Assembly (NCBI RefSeq): GCF_030253575.1
Contig: NC_080568.1
Coordinates: 12,337,001-12,401,000, forward strand
DNA: 64,000 nucleotides
Origin: Rhododendron vialii
Taxonomy: Eukaryota; Streptophyta; Magnoliopsida; Ericales; Ericaceae
Reading direction: 5' to 3'
How positions within the stretch are numbered: the first letter of the stretch is position 1; the number at the start of each line of letters is the position of its first letter. Positions 50,468 through 61,722 of the stretch are shown here, one piece after another. The translations under genes and the position numbers were made by a program. The notes beneath the pieces are model-generated. The model was given only the letters and a program-made list of their open reading frames with translations, was not told where the DNA came from and did no database searches.

Positions 50468-50860
50468 TACTCCATCCGTCCCAAAATGGATGACATTTTA
50501 GGGATTCTAAAAGTTTTAGGGGACACAATCATTACTCAAATTAATTTACTCCCTCTGTCCCCATTTGTTGGTCCTTTCGGCCACTCTTTGTTGTCCCAAT
50601 AAGATTATCTCAATTCAAAAGTAATGGGCAAAAGTTGATGAGTTCACTCTTTTACCCTACAATTAAATTAATTACTAGCAACAAAAAAAAGTAATGATGA
50701 TGTTCATAAAAGAGTTGAAGGGTAAAAAGAGAAAATCAAGTATGACAAGTGCAATGATGTTGTTTCCTTATAAAGTTGGAATCCCCATATTTACCCAAAA
50801 AAACAATTGGAATCCCCAGAAGGGGCCACCAACAAATGGGAAAGTAGGGATTATAACTTT
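50468..50860. mobile_element. Stowaway-like MITE ends, nested
   Basis: TACTCCATCCGTCCCAAAAT at about 50469 and TACTCCCTCTGTCCCCATTT at about 50549 are Stowaway left termini. ACAAATGGGAAAGTAGGGA near 50833-50851 is the right terminus of the second. The partner of the first was not found. Confidence 0.55.
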
Positions 50861-51028
50861 CGGGAAAAAAAAAAAACCCTCGTCTAAGAGCAAAGGTGGA
50901 AAATCAATGGTTTTGTCCCTTTTGCTTTTCAAAATGAACAAAAAAATTGGGACTAATAAAAAGCGTCCAAATGGTTATCCACTTCGGGAGGGAAGGTGTA
51001 AATAACATTGCAAACAAAACCTCAAGGA

Positions 51029-51241
51029 TTCCTGGCGGTCAAGTCCTGGGACTTAGGGTTTGCTCCCCCGTAAGGTCTTAGGTTCAAAACCTCCCAGGTG
51101 CTATCAATCTTATGGAGCCGGTCCATACGAGACTTTCTCCCAACTCTAAATGGGCTTCCTGCTAGTGGATGGCGGCATTGGTCTCCCGAGGATTAATCGA
51201 GGTGCGCATAGACTGGGCAAACACCAGTGTTAACAAAAAAA
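51029..51241 (+). mobile_element. SINE (family B)
   Basis: Same family as 49211-49427: TGGCGGTCAAGTCCTGGG (A box region), TTAGGTTCAAAACCTCC (B box), TAGTGGATGGCGGCATTGGT, and an A7 tail after GTGTTAAC. The target duplication is not clear. Confidence 0.85.
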
Positions 51242-52879
51242 CAATCCCTAAACAAGACCATGATATCAAATGAAAAACTTGCCATCGAAAGTTAACTTCA
51301 GAGAGGTATTGCCAACATTCCTTCATTTCCATCCCAGAGCATTTCGAATTTCCCATTTATCTAAAATAACATTGTTGGTTCATTCTTCATTGAATAATTA
51401 CAGATGATCTTAGTCATAATGGAATTTCTATTCTATTAACTCAAATCACATGAAATTTTTCCCAACTCCCTATATGTGCAGGATATACAAGGAGTTGGAA
51501 AGCAAAAAGAAATATGTTGGATTAAATACTAAATAGGTAGAGATAATCTCCTACTGAATACAATCATTGGCCATCATACTTACCTCGTGTATAGTTTCTA
51601 CAAATCTACAAAAGAAGTTGCCACTACATTCCCATGTCAAGGAAAAGACATCTACATAAATAACGAAATCATGCTCACCTTGTGCTTTCTTGACACTACT
51701 ATTACTTGTTCTTGTTTACAATATTATATGTATTCACAAAGTATTCATCTAAAGACAATCTTGCTAAAAGGAACAATTAGAAAGGCACTAGTACTTTGGT
51801 TGGAATTAGAGGACCCCCAAAATATCAAGTACTATAAGCAAAATATTTGATTCCAATAGAGTAAGAAATTAGAAAATGAAACTAATTCAATGTATCAGAA
51901 GAATATAATGTTATTTTCTTCCCCCAAAACATTTGGAACTATTTCCAAGAGAATAGAAATTGTTTTCCTTATTTTTATTTGTAATGTAAGAAACTGCCAA
52001 CTTTTTTTGAAATCACTCTCATGGCATGAAAAACGGTTCCTCAATTTGAAAAGAAACTGAAGAAAAAAACGTCATTTAAATTTGTATTTAACTAAGTTCC
52101 ATAATTTATCAGATCTTCCCGAACTTTTGAATATTACATCTGATCCTTTCGTCACTAATTGCAGAACGAATAGTAGGGCCATTTTACAAATTCCAAAACA
52201 ACAGACTAAAGTTCAAATTGACCCATAATCTTTTACAAGATTACCTTTTCAGGTTAATGTGAATGCAACGACTACAATGAAAACAGAACCTCTAGTAATG
52301 TGAACTCATTAACTAAGATAAATGCAATATTTTAAAAAGTTTGCAGTATTCGAATTGGGTGCAAACTGATTAGATCCTTAGAAAGTAGGTTTCAAATGAG
52401 TATGAATTAACATAACGGGATGGAGATAGAAAGATAAATAAATACAGTATAACGTTAACAATAAAACGAGTGCAGTTATTTTTTCTCCATAATAACTTAT
52501 CTAGCCTTTCCTTTATGAACAAATTCTAGAGAGCATCAAGAAACAAGAAACAACTTGACTTTTACTAGCCTAAATCTCTTGGGAATGGAATTTTTAAGCC
52601 AAGAACACCCATATTATATCTCATAGTGCAGCCCTAATCCACCCACTTCAAAATTTCAAATTTTTTACTTTCTCAGAGTGCACCCTCTAATCGACAAACT
52701 ACCCATCTTTAACCTCCCTAATTCCACCCCCCAACCCACAGTCGCCTATTACCCCATCCCTTGCCAATCTCTGGCTTTTCCCCCACCCCTTTCTTGAAAT
52801 CACCTACCCTCCACATCATTAACACCGCCACCCCTCTCCACCCAACCCCATCCTAACATGGTTACCACCTCCCTAATAA

Positions 52880-53035
52880 ACCCATAGCAAGGTGGTGTAG
52901 CCATAATTGTACCCACCTCAATCAATGGGGATATGGGCGGGTAGGACTGGAGACAGGTTTACCTTTGGCAATATCAATTCTAATATATAGAGGGAGAGCA
53001 GCAGTTTGGTGTCTTCCATTTTTGAAGCACTGCTA
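52880..53035 (-). mobile_element. SINE (family A) fragment
   Basis: On the minus strand it shares ATATTGCCAAAGGT, CTGTCTCCAGTCCT and GCCCATATCCCCA with the SINE in LPP intron 4 (4516-4721), in the same order. The ends are diverged and no target duplication was found. Confidence 0.6.
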
Positions 53036-53479
53036 CAAAAGTGATTTTCATAATTGCCCCTCTAAAAATTAAGTATTTATGACTATTTTTAACTTGCCAT
53101 TAAATAATTGTTATGGGCAAAATAGTAATCAATTTAAAACCACTTACCATAACCACCACCCCACTATGCTCACTCATCCTAAAGATGTGCACACACAATA
53201 TGTGCCCACCTTCTCTTATGCATAAAGTGGCTGCTCACAGAAAGTTTTACCATTGAAATAGTAGCCCTTATACATCCAAAAATTGAGGAAGCAAAGAAAC
53301 ATCATGCCATGGAACCATATCCCCAAATCAAAGTCGATAGACATCTGCCAAGGCAGGCCTAAAGAATCATTCAATTTATGTGCCCCCTACTTCAGTTATT
53401 CTTTAAGAAAGACGATAAATAATGACATTTATATTTTAAGGACATGATTTTTTAGGCAGTGAATAGAATGCCATAACCA

Positions 53480-54198
53480 CGTGTCACTTTAGGATGGCAC
53501 CTTGGTGATCCAGCATCACAGCGAAGGAGAAACAACATATCGGTCTAGTTTTATGAATAGGCTAGATATCATTCTAACATTTGTGCTCAGCTAGATCTCG
53601 TCCAAGTTTACGGGCTCTTGAATTCACAAGAAAAGCATAAACACCTAGAAGACAAGGAAAAGAGTAAGCTCAATTAAAAAATAATTTCCTCTTATGCTTA
53701 CAATCCTATCTGTGATAGTAAAATGTCCTACTATGACTTGGACACAATAACAAACGATACAAAGAAAATTACCAAAACTAAAATCCTAATTCTTGTAGAC
53801 AAAGAATCCTAATTAAATAGGAAAACAAAATCAACTCGAATAAAGAAATGCAATATTTCTTAGCTAACAAAAACTTTCCAAGCCAAATTTAAAACTAGAA
53901 TAATAAGAATATAAAATCTTCCAAATCTTGTCGTGCATCATTTCCGTCTTGCTTTAAAAACAAAACTCGTCCTTGAGTTTCCGTTCGAGTAAAATATCTC
54001 GGTACACTTGCACTTGTCTGCATCAACTTTATATCTCAAATTAATTTTCTCGAACGAGAACTTTACGAATGAGCTCCACTTAGCCTCTCCTCCAAAAGTA
54101 TAGTCCCATCTTCTGATTTTTAGCAAGCCGACCATGAACATGATAATATAGAGCATGGAATATTTCAACCTCTTGTTTCTCTCCCATAATTTGTTCAC
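53480..54198 (-). mobile_element. Old Gypsy remnant: pol 3' end and LTR
   Basis: On the minus strand the sequence near 53940-53990 reads AACTCAAGGACGAGTTTTG..., the usual end of plant Gypsy pol just before the 3' LTR, and the LTR would start TGATGCACGACAAG at 53940. The downstream AT-rich 460 bp is LTR-like. Upstream coding similarity is poor. The younger Tat element at 54256 lies right beside it. Confidence 0.4.
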
Positions 54199-54255
54199 TC
54201 AAAATTTGTCTTGCCAAGATCCTTTTTAAATGTGCTTCAATTGATTAACAAGATC

Positions 54256-54835
54256 TGTGGAGGCTTCGGTTATGGCTTCGGTAACCTGGCCAGACCATCG
54301 TCAACCGAGGCCTCATATTGATACGGTCTGCGGGACTGTACAGACGGGCCATAGCGTATATCCTTCTATCTCCTCCTTCGGTGTCGAGTCTCCTGTTAAT
54401 GCTTCGGGGTATCACCGAAGCAAGCATTTCGTTAAGGTCTCTGGAGAGAATGTAGCATACCAAGAGGGGACCAGGAGCGATACGTGGCAGATAGGATCAC
54501 CTAGGCCAGGTTTGGCCATGTGCTTCGTAACCGCCTTATCCGGTCCGTCATTTGTGATGTCATCCGAGGCAGTTACCCGAGCGTATCCTTCACGCGCTAG
54601 CTTGGAGCCCAAGTAAACCTAGGTCTATAAATACGAAGGGACTCTAACCTAAAGAGGTATGCCATCTTTCCCTAACCCTAGATCTATATCCTCCTCTGAG
54701 ATCTAACTTGATCGTCGGAGGGTCACTGGGCTATTCTAGCCCTAGTGACTTGTTGCAGGTTCAGAGGCAGGTGAACGGAGCAACAGAAGAGGAATACTAA
54801 CTCAGGTCAAGGTCCCTCCAAATCGAACCCCTACA
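54256..54835 (+). repeat. 5' LTR of Tat-lineage Gypsy element
   Basis: About 580 bp, starting TGTGGAGGCTTCGG and ending CCCCTACA, followed at once by ATTGGTGACTCCGTTGGGGA, the presumed tRNA primer-binding site. A TATA box, TCTATAAATACG, lies at 54624-54635. Many CTTCGG repeats occur. The exact left end is a best estimate because the 3' LTR is outside the window. Confidence 0.7.
54623..54635 (+). promoter_or_regulatory. TATA box of the Tat-element LTR
   Basis: TCTATAAATACG, about 210 bp before the LTR end, as expected for the U3/R boundary. Confidence 0.6.
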
Positions 54836-54922
54836 ATTGGTGACTCCGTTGGGGACCTAGCCACCCTTTCAACTTTCACCTCTTCCCCTTTCTCTGCTCC
54901 ATTCAGCGTTCCTGAATCGAAC

Positions 54923-57900
54923 ATGGTCGACATCGACGACACGCATCACGGTGGTACCGCCCACGGGCTCGGTTCCCTCGTGGACCACAGCCTAGCTTCC
55001 GGCGGAGCAACCGCCTTTGGAAAGACCCATGTATCCGTCGGAGTTGGCGCCAGAGCGTCAATCCCAGACCCAGGCCCATCCTCCGAGCTCCACTCCTACA
55101 TCCGCCATCTTGAGCGAAAAATCGACGACCTCACGACGGTGATGGACCGCGACAGACACGTCCGAGACGAGTTGGCGGAGATCAAGCACCTCCTCCAAAT
55201 CTCCCCGTCTCATTCCTCTGGGAGTCGCGGCGGAAGAAAGGACCGTCACACCTCCTTTCGCAATCACGAAGGCGGTCGCCTGCTAGGGCACAGACCCCGC
55301 CCCTCAATCAAGGATCGTCTCGAGTCACCAAGAGCGGCGGACACTCGAGCCCCAAAAGACACATTGCACAGAGACCGTTCCCGCTCCCCTGTGCAACTTC
55401 GAAGGAGACCATCGGCCTTTGAGAGGCTCGGTGGCGGGAGCGTCTCTGCCTCCTCCACCCACTCGGTCCTAGTGGGCAGAATAGGCCGGGAATCTACCCC
55501 TAGCCTCACAGGGGCAGCCAGGGGAGATGACGGCCTTGTAGAGATCCAGACCAGAGGATACCGCGAGCGCCTGAAGGGCTCCGGAGCCAGAAGTCCCATC
55601 GTTTCGCACCCCGGCAGCGCACACAGCAGGAGCCCGATCACCGAGCGCCTCGAGCCTTCCGCTCGGGACAGCTACCACCATCACCGCCAAGAGCGCTTTC
55701 CCAGGAAATCGGTTAGTGTTGATCCAAAGAAAAAGGAATATGAACGATTGGACAAACTTGTCCCCAAGAAGCGTACAGCGACCGAGCGTCCAGACGGTCT
55801 CGACCGTTCGATCCGACCTCATCGCGACGCACAGCTTACACGACTCACGACCTCCCCCTTTACGAGAGAGATCGACTCGGTTACACCCCCCCCTCAAGGG
55901 ATTCACCCAACCCAAGTTTGCCAAATACGACGGCAAGACCGAGGCGTACACTCATCTGGTTCAATATAAAACTGTCATGTCTCTATTTCTTCGGAATGAA
56001 CCCGCGGACGACGCCTTCTTGTGCAAAGTGTTTTCTGCAAGCCTCGGCAACCTGGGCCTCACCTAGTTCAATCAACTCCCGGCTCGGTCAATTTCTTCAT
56101 TCGATTCCCTCTGCGATGCCTTCATGGCCCAATTCGTAACCAGCAACAAGCACGAGAAGGAGATCAATTCCCTCTTAGCCCTCCGCAAGAGGAACGACGA
56201 AACGCTCCGGCAGTACGCCGACCGTTACTGGGAACTATTCAATGAGATAGAGGGTTGCGACGGCGTCATCTCTGCCCGAGGATTCAAGCTCGGTCTCACC
56301 TCCCAGGACGAGCAAGTCTACGACGACCTCGCTCGCCATAAGCCAAACTCAATGAAGGACCTTATGGCTCGAATTGAGGGCTGGTGTCAGCTCATCGAAT
56401 CCAAGGCAGAGAGAGGCATTGGGAAGCCTACGAGTTCTAAGACATTAAACACTTCGGTATCCACACCGGTCCCCGCACCTGTCTCAACGCCAAAAAAACA
56501 GGTCAACACCATTAAGCAATCGCCGAGGAGGGGACCGAAGCCAAGCGATTTCAACGCTGAGAAAACCGTCTTCACCATTCCCATCTACCGGATCATCGAT
56601 CAAGTGAAGGACCAACCCTTTTTCTCCTTCCCAAATCAAAAGCTAGGAACCGAAAATGGGAAAATCAAGAATCCCATCGTCCGATGCAGTTACCACAACG
56701 AACAAGGTCACTTCACCACAGCATGCAAGCCCTTCAAGGCCTACTTGGAACAGCTTGTCACGGGTGGCCACCTCGGCAACTTCATCGATCACGAGAAGAC
56801 GACGGCCCGGGCTCAGCGGACCGAAACAAACACCGAGGAAGAGGTCCAGACAATCCACGTCATACACGGTCTCCTAAACCCCGAAGCCGCTCGCATCATC
56901 TGGGCCGATCTAAACGAAGCCTCTTCTTCCAAACAGGTCATGTTGGTCGGTCCCGAACCGAAGCGCCCCAGAACCGATGACGGTTCCAAATGGACGATAA
57001 CATTCACCGAGAAAGATCTCGACCGCATCCAGCTTCCCCACAATGACGCCCTCGTGGTCACACTACGCATCGGAACTTTCAACGTCCGTCGCGTCCTCGT
57101 AGACCAGGGCAGCTCGGCCGAAGTCATGTACTACTCTCTGTTCAAGGATCTGAAGATTCCCGACACCGACCTCCGTCCCTCTGAAGTTCCTCTTATCGGC
57201 TTCAACGGAGCTCTTGTCTGGCCCATCGGTATGATCACTCTTCCTGTCCGTGCCGGCTTAGTGACTCTCGAAATGGAGTTTGTGGTAGTTGACGTCCCAA
57301 GCCCTTACAACGCAATTGTCGGACGCACCTGGTTGCATAGGCTTAAAGCGATTGCCTCCACCTATCACCAAGTGGTCCATTTCATTGGCACTCACGGGCG
57401 CCTGGAAGACTTGTACGGAGATCAAGCTGCGGCCAAGAAGTGCTACATCAACGCTGTCCGAAGTAACAAGCAGACCTCCCGGGTTAATCTCATTGAAGTC
57501 CCCGAGACCCCAGTTTTGGAAGACGTCGGTAGATCCCCCGACGACAAAACCATAGAGGACGTGGCCACCATCCCAATAACTGAAGACGGTTCCTGCTCCT
57601 TCCTTGTCAGTTCCTCACTTAGTGATACTGATCGGAATGACACAGTAGCCTTTCTCAACCGGAACATTGAAGTATTCGCTTGGACCCCATATGAGATGCC
57701 CGGGGTCGACCCCTCCTTCATTTGCCACGAACTCAACATTGACCGAGCCAAACGTCCGGTCTTGCAAAAGGCACGACGGTCCTCTCCTCTTCATTCCGAG
57801 GCCGTTATTGAGGAAGTCAACCGACTCCTAAACGCAGGGGCAATCAGAGAAGTCCAGTATCCCAAGTGGTTGACCAACACCATTGTAGTCAAGAAAAAGA

Positions 57901-60816
57901 ATGGCAAATGGCGGGTATGCGTCGATTACTCAAACCTCAACGACGCCTGCCCAAAGGATTTCTTTCCCCTTACCCGTATTGACCAGCTCGTCGACGCCAC
58001 TTCCGGGCACGAGCGACTCAGCTTCTTGGATGCCTACCGGGGCTATCACCAGATTGCCATGAGCGAAGGCGACGTCGAGAACACGGCCTTCATCACCCCC
58101 CATGGCATCTTCGGGTACCTTGTTATGCCCTTCGGTTTAAAAAATGCCGGGGCCACCTTTCAGCGAATGATAACCAAGATGTTCGAACGGTTGCTAGGCG
58201 ACAATATGCTGGCTTACACCGACGACATGGTGGTCAAAAGTTTGCGCGCCGACGATCATCTGACTCACCTCGCCGAAGTCTTTGAGATACTCAAGAACCA
58301 CAAGCTCTACCTCAATGCCGAGAAGTGCGTCTTTGGTGTCAGCTCCGGCAAATTTCTTGGACACCTCGTCTCCCGACACGGTATTGAGGCCGATCCTTCC
58401 CAGATTCGCGCTATTAATCAACTCTCGGCTCCCCACAACAAGCGTGATGTTCAGCGTTTGACCGGCATGGCCGCAGCCCTGAATCGGTTTATAAGCCGTT
58501 CTTCGGATAAATGCCAGCCATTCTTCGCACTTTTAAAAGGCAGCCGACGGAGCTTCAATTGGACAGAAGACTGCGACCGAGCCCTCCAACGACTAAAGGA
58601 GTATATTTCTAGGGCTCCACTCCTCGTCACCCCTCGGGACCAGGAAGACTTGTTCCTCTACCTAGCTGTCTCTCCACACGCTGTAAGCTCGGTACTCGTC
58701 CGCCAGGAGGATCGGGAACACCAGCCAATCTATTACTCCAGTAAAACACTGACTCCCGCCGAGACGCGTTATCTACCACTAGAAAAGCTCGTTCTTGCTC
58801 TCATCTCAGCCTCCAGGAAGCTCGCTCCTTACTTCCAATCACACCGCATCATCGTCCTTACCGAATATCCTTTCAAGTCCCTCCTCCGGAAGGCAGATCT
58901 CTCCAACCGAATCTCACAATGGGCCGTTGAGCTTGCCAAATTTGAAATCCACTTTTAGCCTCGGACAGCAATAAAAGCTCAGGTGCTGGCCGACTTCATC
59001 GCCGAGCTTACGCCGCCCACTACACTCGCTTCGGCTCCCACCCCGAGCACCGAGGCATTGCTCCAGGCCAACCCTAGCACAGCATGGCAGCTTTTTCACC
59101 AAGATGTTTGGAAAATGTACGTCGATGGCGCCTCCAATAGCCGAGGCGTAGGTGCAGGCATCGTTCTCCTCTCACCCTCCGGTGTCTTGCACGAAAGCTC
59201 ACTCTCCATCAACTTCCCAGCCTCTAACAACGAGGCCGAATATGAAGCATTGATCTCCGGACTCAAAACTGCCGACGCCATTGGCATCGAAGAACTCGTG
59301 GTTTACGGCGATTCCCAATTGGTGGTTAACCAACTCTCCGAGGAATATGAAGCTCGGGATGATCGCATGCGTACCTACCTCAGCGCCGCAGTCCAGCTCA
59401 TTCAACGCTTTAAAGCAATCAGAGTCGAGCACATCTCTAGGGAACAAAACGCCCACGCCCACGCCTTTGCAGGGCTCGCTTCGGCATTCTCATATACTGG
59501 ACACCGTTCCATTTCCTTCAATTCTATTGATAAGCCCAGTTTTGAGCTCGAAGATCTACAAAAGGAAGTACTCAACATAGAGCTTGGCCCGAGCTGGATG
59601 GACGAAATTGTCCTTTACCTGAGGGATGACTCCCTTCCCGCTGACAAAAAGGAGGCTCACCGATTCCGTAACAAAGCCGCTCTCTTCTGGCTCAATCCCA
59701 ACGGCAAGCTTTACCGAAGATCATTTACCGGGCCATACTTATTGGTTGCGCACCCACATCAAGTTCCGGGCATCATCGAAGAGCTTCATGCCGGCGACAG
59801 CGGTTGTCACTCCGGTGGACGGTCACTCGCCCACCGAGCCATCACTCAGGGGTATTGGTAGCCGACAATGAAGAAGGATTCTGAAGAGTTCGTCAAGGGT
59901 TGCAAGAGGTGTCAGATGTTCGCTCCCATTATCCATCAGCCGGCCCGGGACCTTAGCCCTCTCACCAGCCCCTGGCCCTTCTCCCAATGGGGCATGGATA
60001 TCGTTGGAAAGCTCCCAGTCGCTCCGGATGGATTCAAGTTCCTCTTAACCGCAACCGATTATTTCTCGAAATGGGTCGAGGCCGAGCCCCTGGTCACCAT
60101 TGAAGAAACAGACGTCATCCGCTTCGTATGGCGAAACATCATCTCTCGCTTCGGTGTGCCGTTCGCCATAATTACAGACAATGGAAAGCAGTTTACAGGG
60201 CATAAGTACCGGGCCCTACTTGACGAATACGGTATCAAATGGGACACATCCACTCCGGCTTACCCCCAGGGTAACGGACAGGCCGAGGCTGCAAATAAGG
60301 CAATTTCATCTGGACTTAAGCGACGACTCGAGTCATGACGGGAAAAGTGGGCCGAAGAGCTACCCAGCGTACTCTGGGGCTACCATACTACGCCTCGGTG
60401 ATCCACTGGTCGCACTCCCTTCTCATTGGCATTTGGAATGGAGGCGGTCATCCCTCTCCGGGTCGGACTCCAGACAATGCCTACAGAAAACTTTGATGAG
60501 TCGGTCGATAACAACAGCATTGCTTCGGACCTCGACTTAGCCGAAGAGGAACGCAAGGATCAAGCTCGCGTCATACCAACAGGAGGTTGCAAAAGGTTAC
60601 AACCGAAGCGTCCGCCTTAGGTCATTCAGGCCTGACGATCTCGTATGGAAAAAAGTAGTGGAGAAATCCAAAAAGCGAAAGCTAATGCCCAATTGGGAGG
60701 GCCCCTACCGAGTTCTCAAGCACCTCGGATCAGGATACTACAAATTGGAGAAGTTGGATGGTTTCCCCATTGCTAAAACATGGAATGCAAACAACTTGAA
60801 GAAGTTCTACGGATAG
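54923..60816 (+). pseudogene. Decayed gag-pol of a Tat-lineage Ty3/Gypsy retrotransposon
   Basis: Gag runs from the ATG at 54923: an Arg/Ser-rich N-terminal part, then the conserved gag domain (about 55900-56400), and a zinc-knuckle-like region near 56690. Protease has DQGSS (about 57108). Reverse transcriptase has YTDD at 58215-58226. RNase H follows, then a second, archaeal-type RNase H (YVDGAS... GDSQLVV, 59116-59480) that marks the Tat lineage. Integrase has the CKRC finger, MDIVG, TDNGKQF and QGNGQAE (to about 60330) and a C-terminal part ending at the stop 60814-60816. Breaks: a frameshift at the C8 run 55886-55893; in-frame stops at 56064, 58956, 59859, 60336 and 60399; a second frameshift near 60560. 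It is described as found and cannot encode an intact polyprotein. Confidence 0.92.
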
Positions 60817-61722
60817 TGCTCGGTTACCAAAGCCCGCTTAGTCTTTATTATGTTGCATTTTCTTTTAAAGTTTTGAAGGCAATTTGCTTATGTATTGACA
60901 GCACTGCAACGAGTTTGAATGAGAATTCTCTCTTTGGCACTATTCGTACACTTTGACTGTTTAAACTACTTATACTCGGTCCGTTCTTGCCCGGACCGTT
61001 TTATACCGACTTCAGGGATATTGTTCTTCCATAGGTGATACCCTCGGACAAAATTCCCACCAAGTCGCCCAGGCCTCTTCGGTCGTCTGGATTTCTGGTC
61101 GCTCGCTTTAAGGATACTCGGTCTCCTCCCGAGCCCCTTATACCGACCCACCAAAAGGTTCCCACTGCTCGGACTCGCTGCGTCCCGAACCTATGGCAGA
61201 AGCCATATCCCTTCGTGACTCCGGCCTACATCCCTAAGCAGTAATACCATCTCGCGTTTGCTTGCTAGACTTATTTCCATTCAACAAACGGGCGTGCAAA
61301 CCCAAAATTCATTAAATAACTGGTTCTGATTCGGTCCCTACCGACCCTCCTCGAAACAGGGGCTTTGGATCAAATCACTTTTTCTTGATTAAACATCTTT
61401 GACGATTGGCAAAACTCTTCGGTTAACGCTTCGGTCAAACTTGTTTCTACAAACTTTTCAAGTCTCACCGAAACAGGGGCATCATAACCCAAGGAGCAAA
61501 CCAATCATACAAGCATTTCAAAGATAACATTCAAGAAAAGAAAGCATTCATCCACAAAGCATTATGGGTTTCAGCAACAATCCATAAACAAAAAGTTACT
61601 GCTTCGATATCAAACATCTACAAACCCTGGAACAGCAAACTCCAAATGTCCGGAGCCGTCCAGTCAAAGTTACAGAATCTAAAGATGAAATCTCAAAAAT
61701 AAAAGGAAAGGAAGACACCATC
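60817..61722. other. Non-coding region between pol and the antisense ORF
   Basis: Part of the Tat element downstream of integrase. It repeats CTTCGGT and ACCGA words like the LTR. No sense-strand gene is seen. Confidence 0.5.

Larger units (their letters stand above)
48508..54255. other. Intergenic region upstream of the response regulator
   Basis: 48508 to about 49200 is the likely promoter and 5' UTR side of the minus-strand gene; no sure TATA box was chosen. Beyond it lie SINEs, Stowaway-like ends, a 71-codon minus-strand open stretch at 50164-50375 of unknown origin, AT-rich DNA from 51250 to 52600 with nothing recognisable, and a Gypsy remnant at 53480-54198. Confidence 0.5.
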
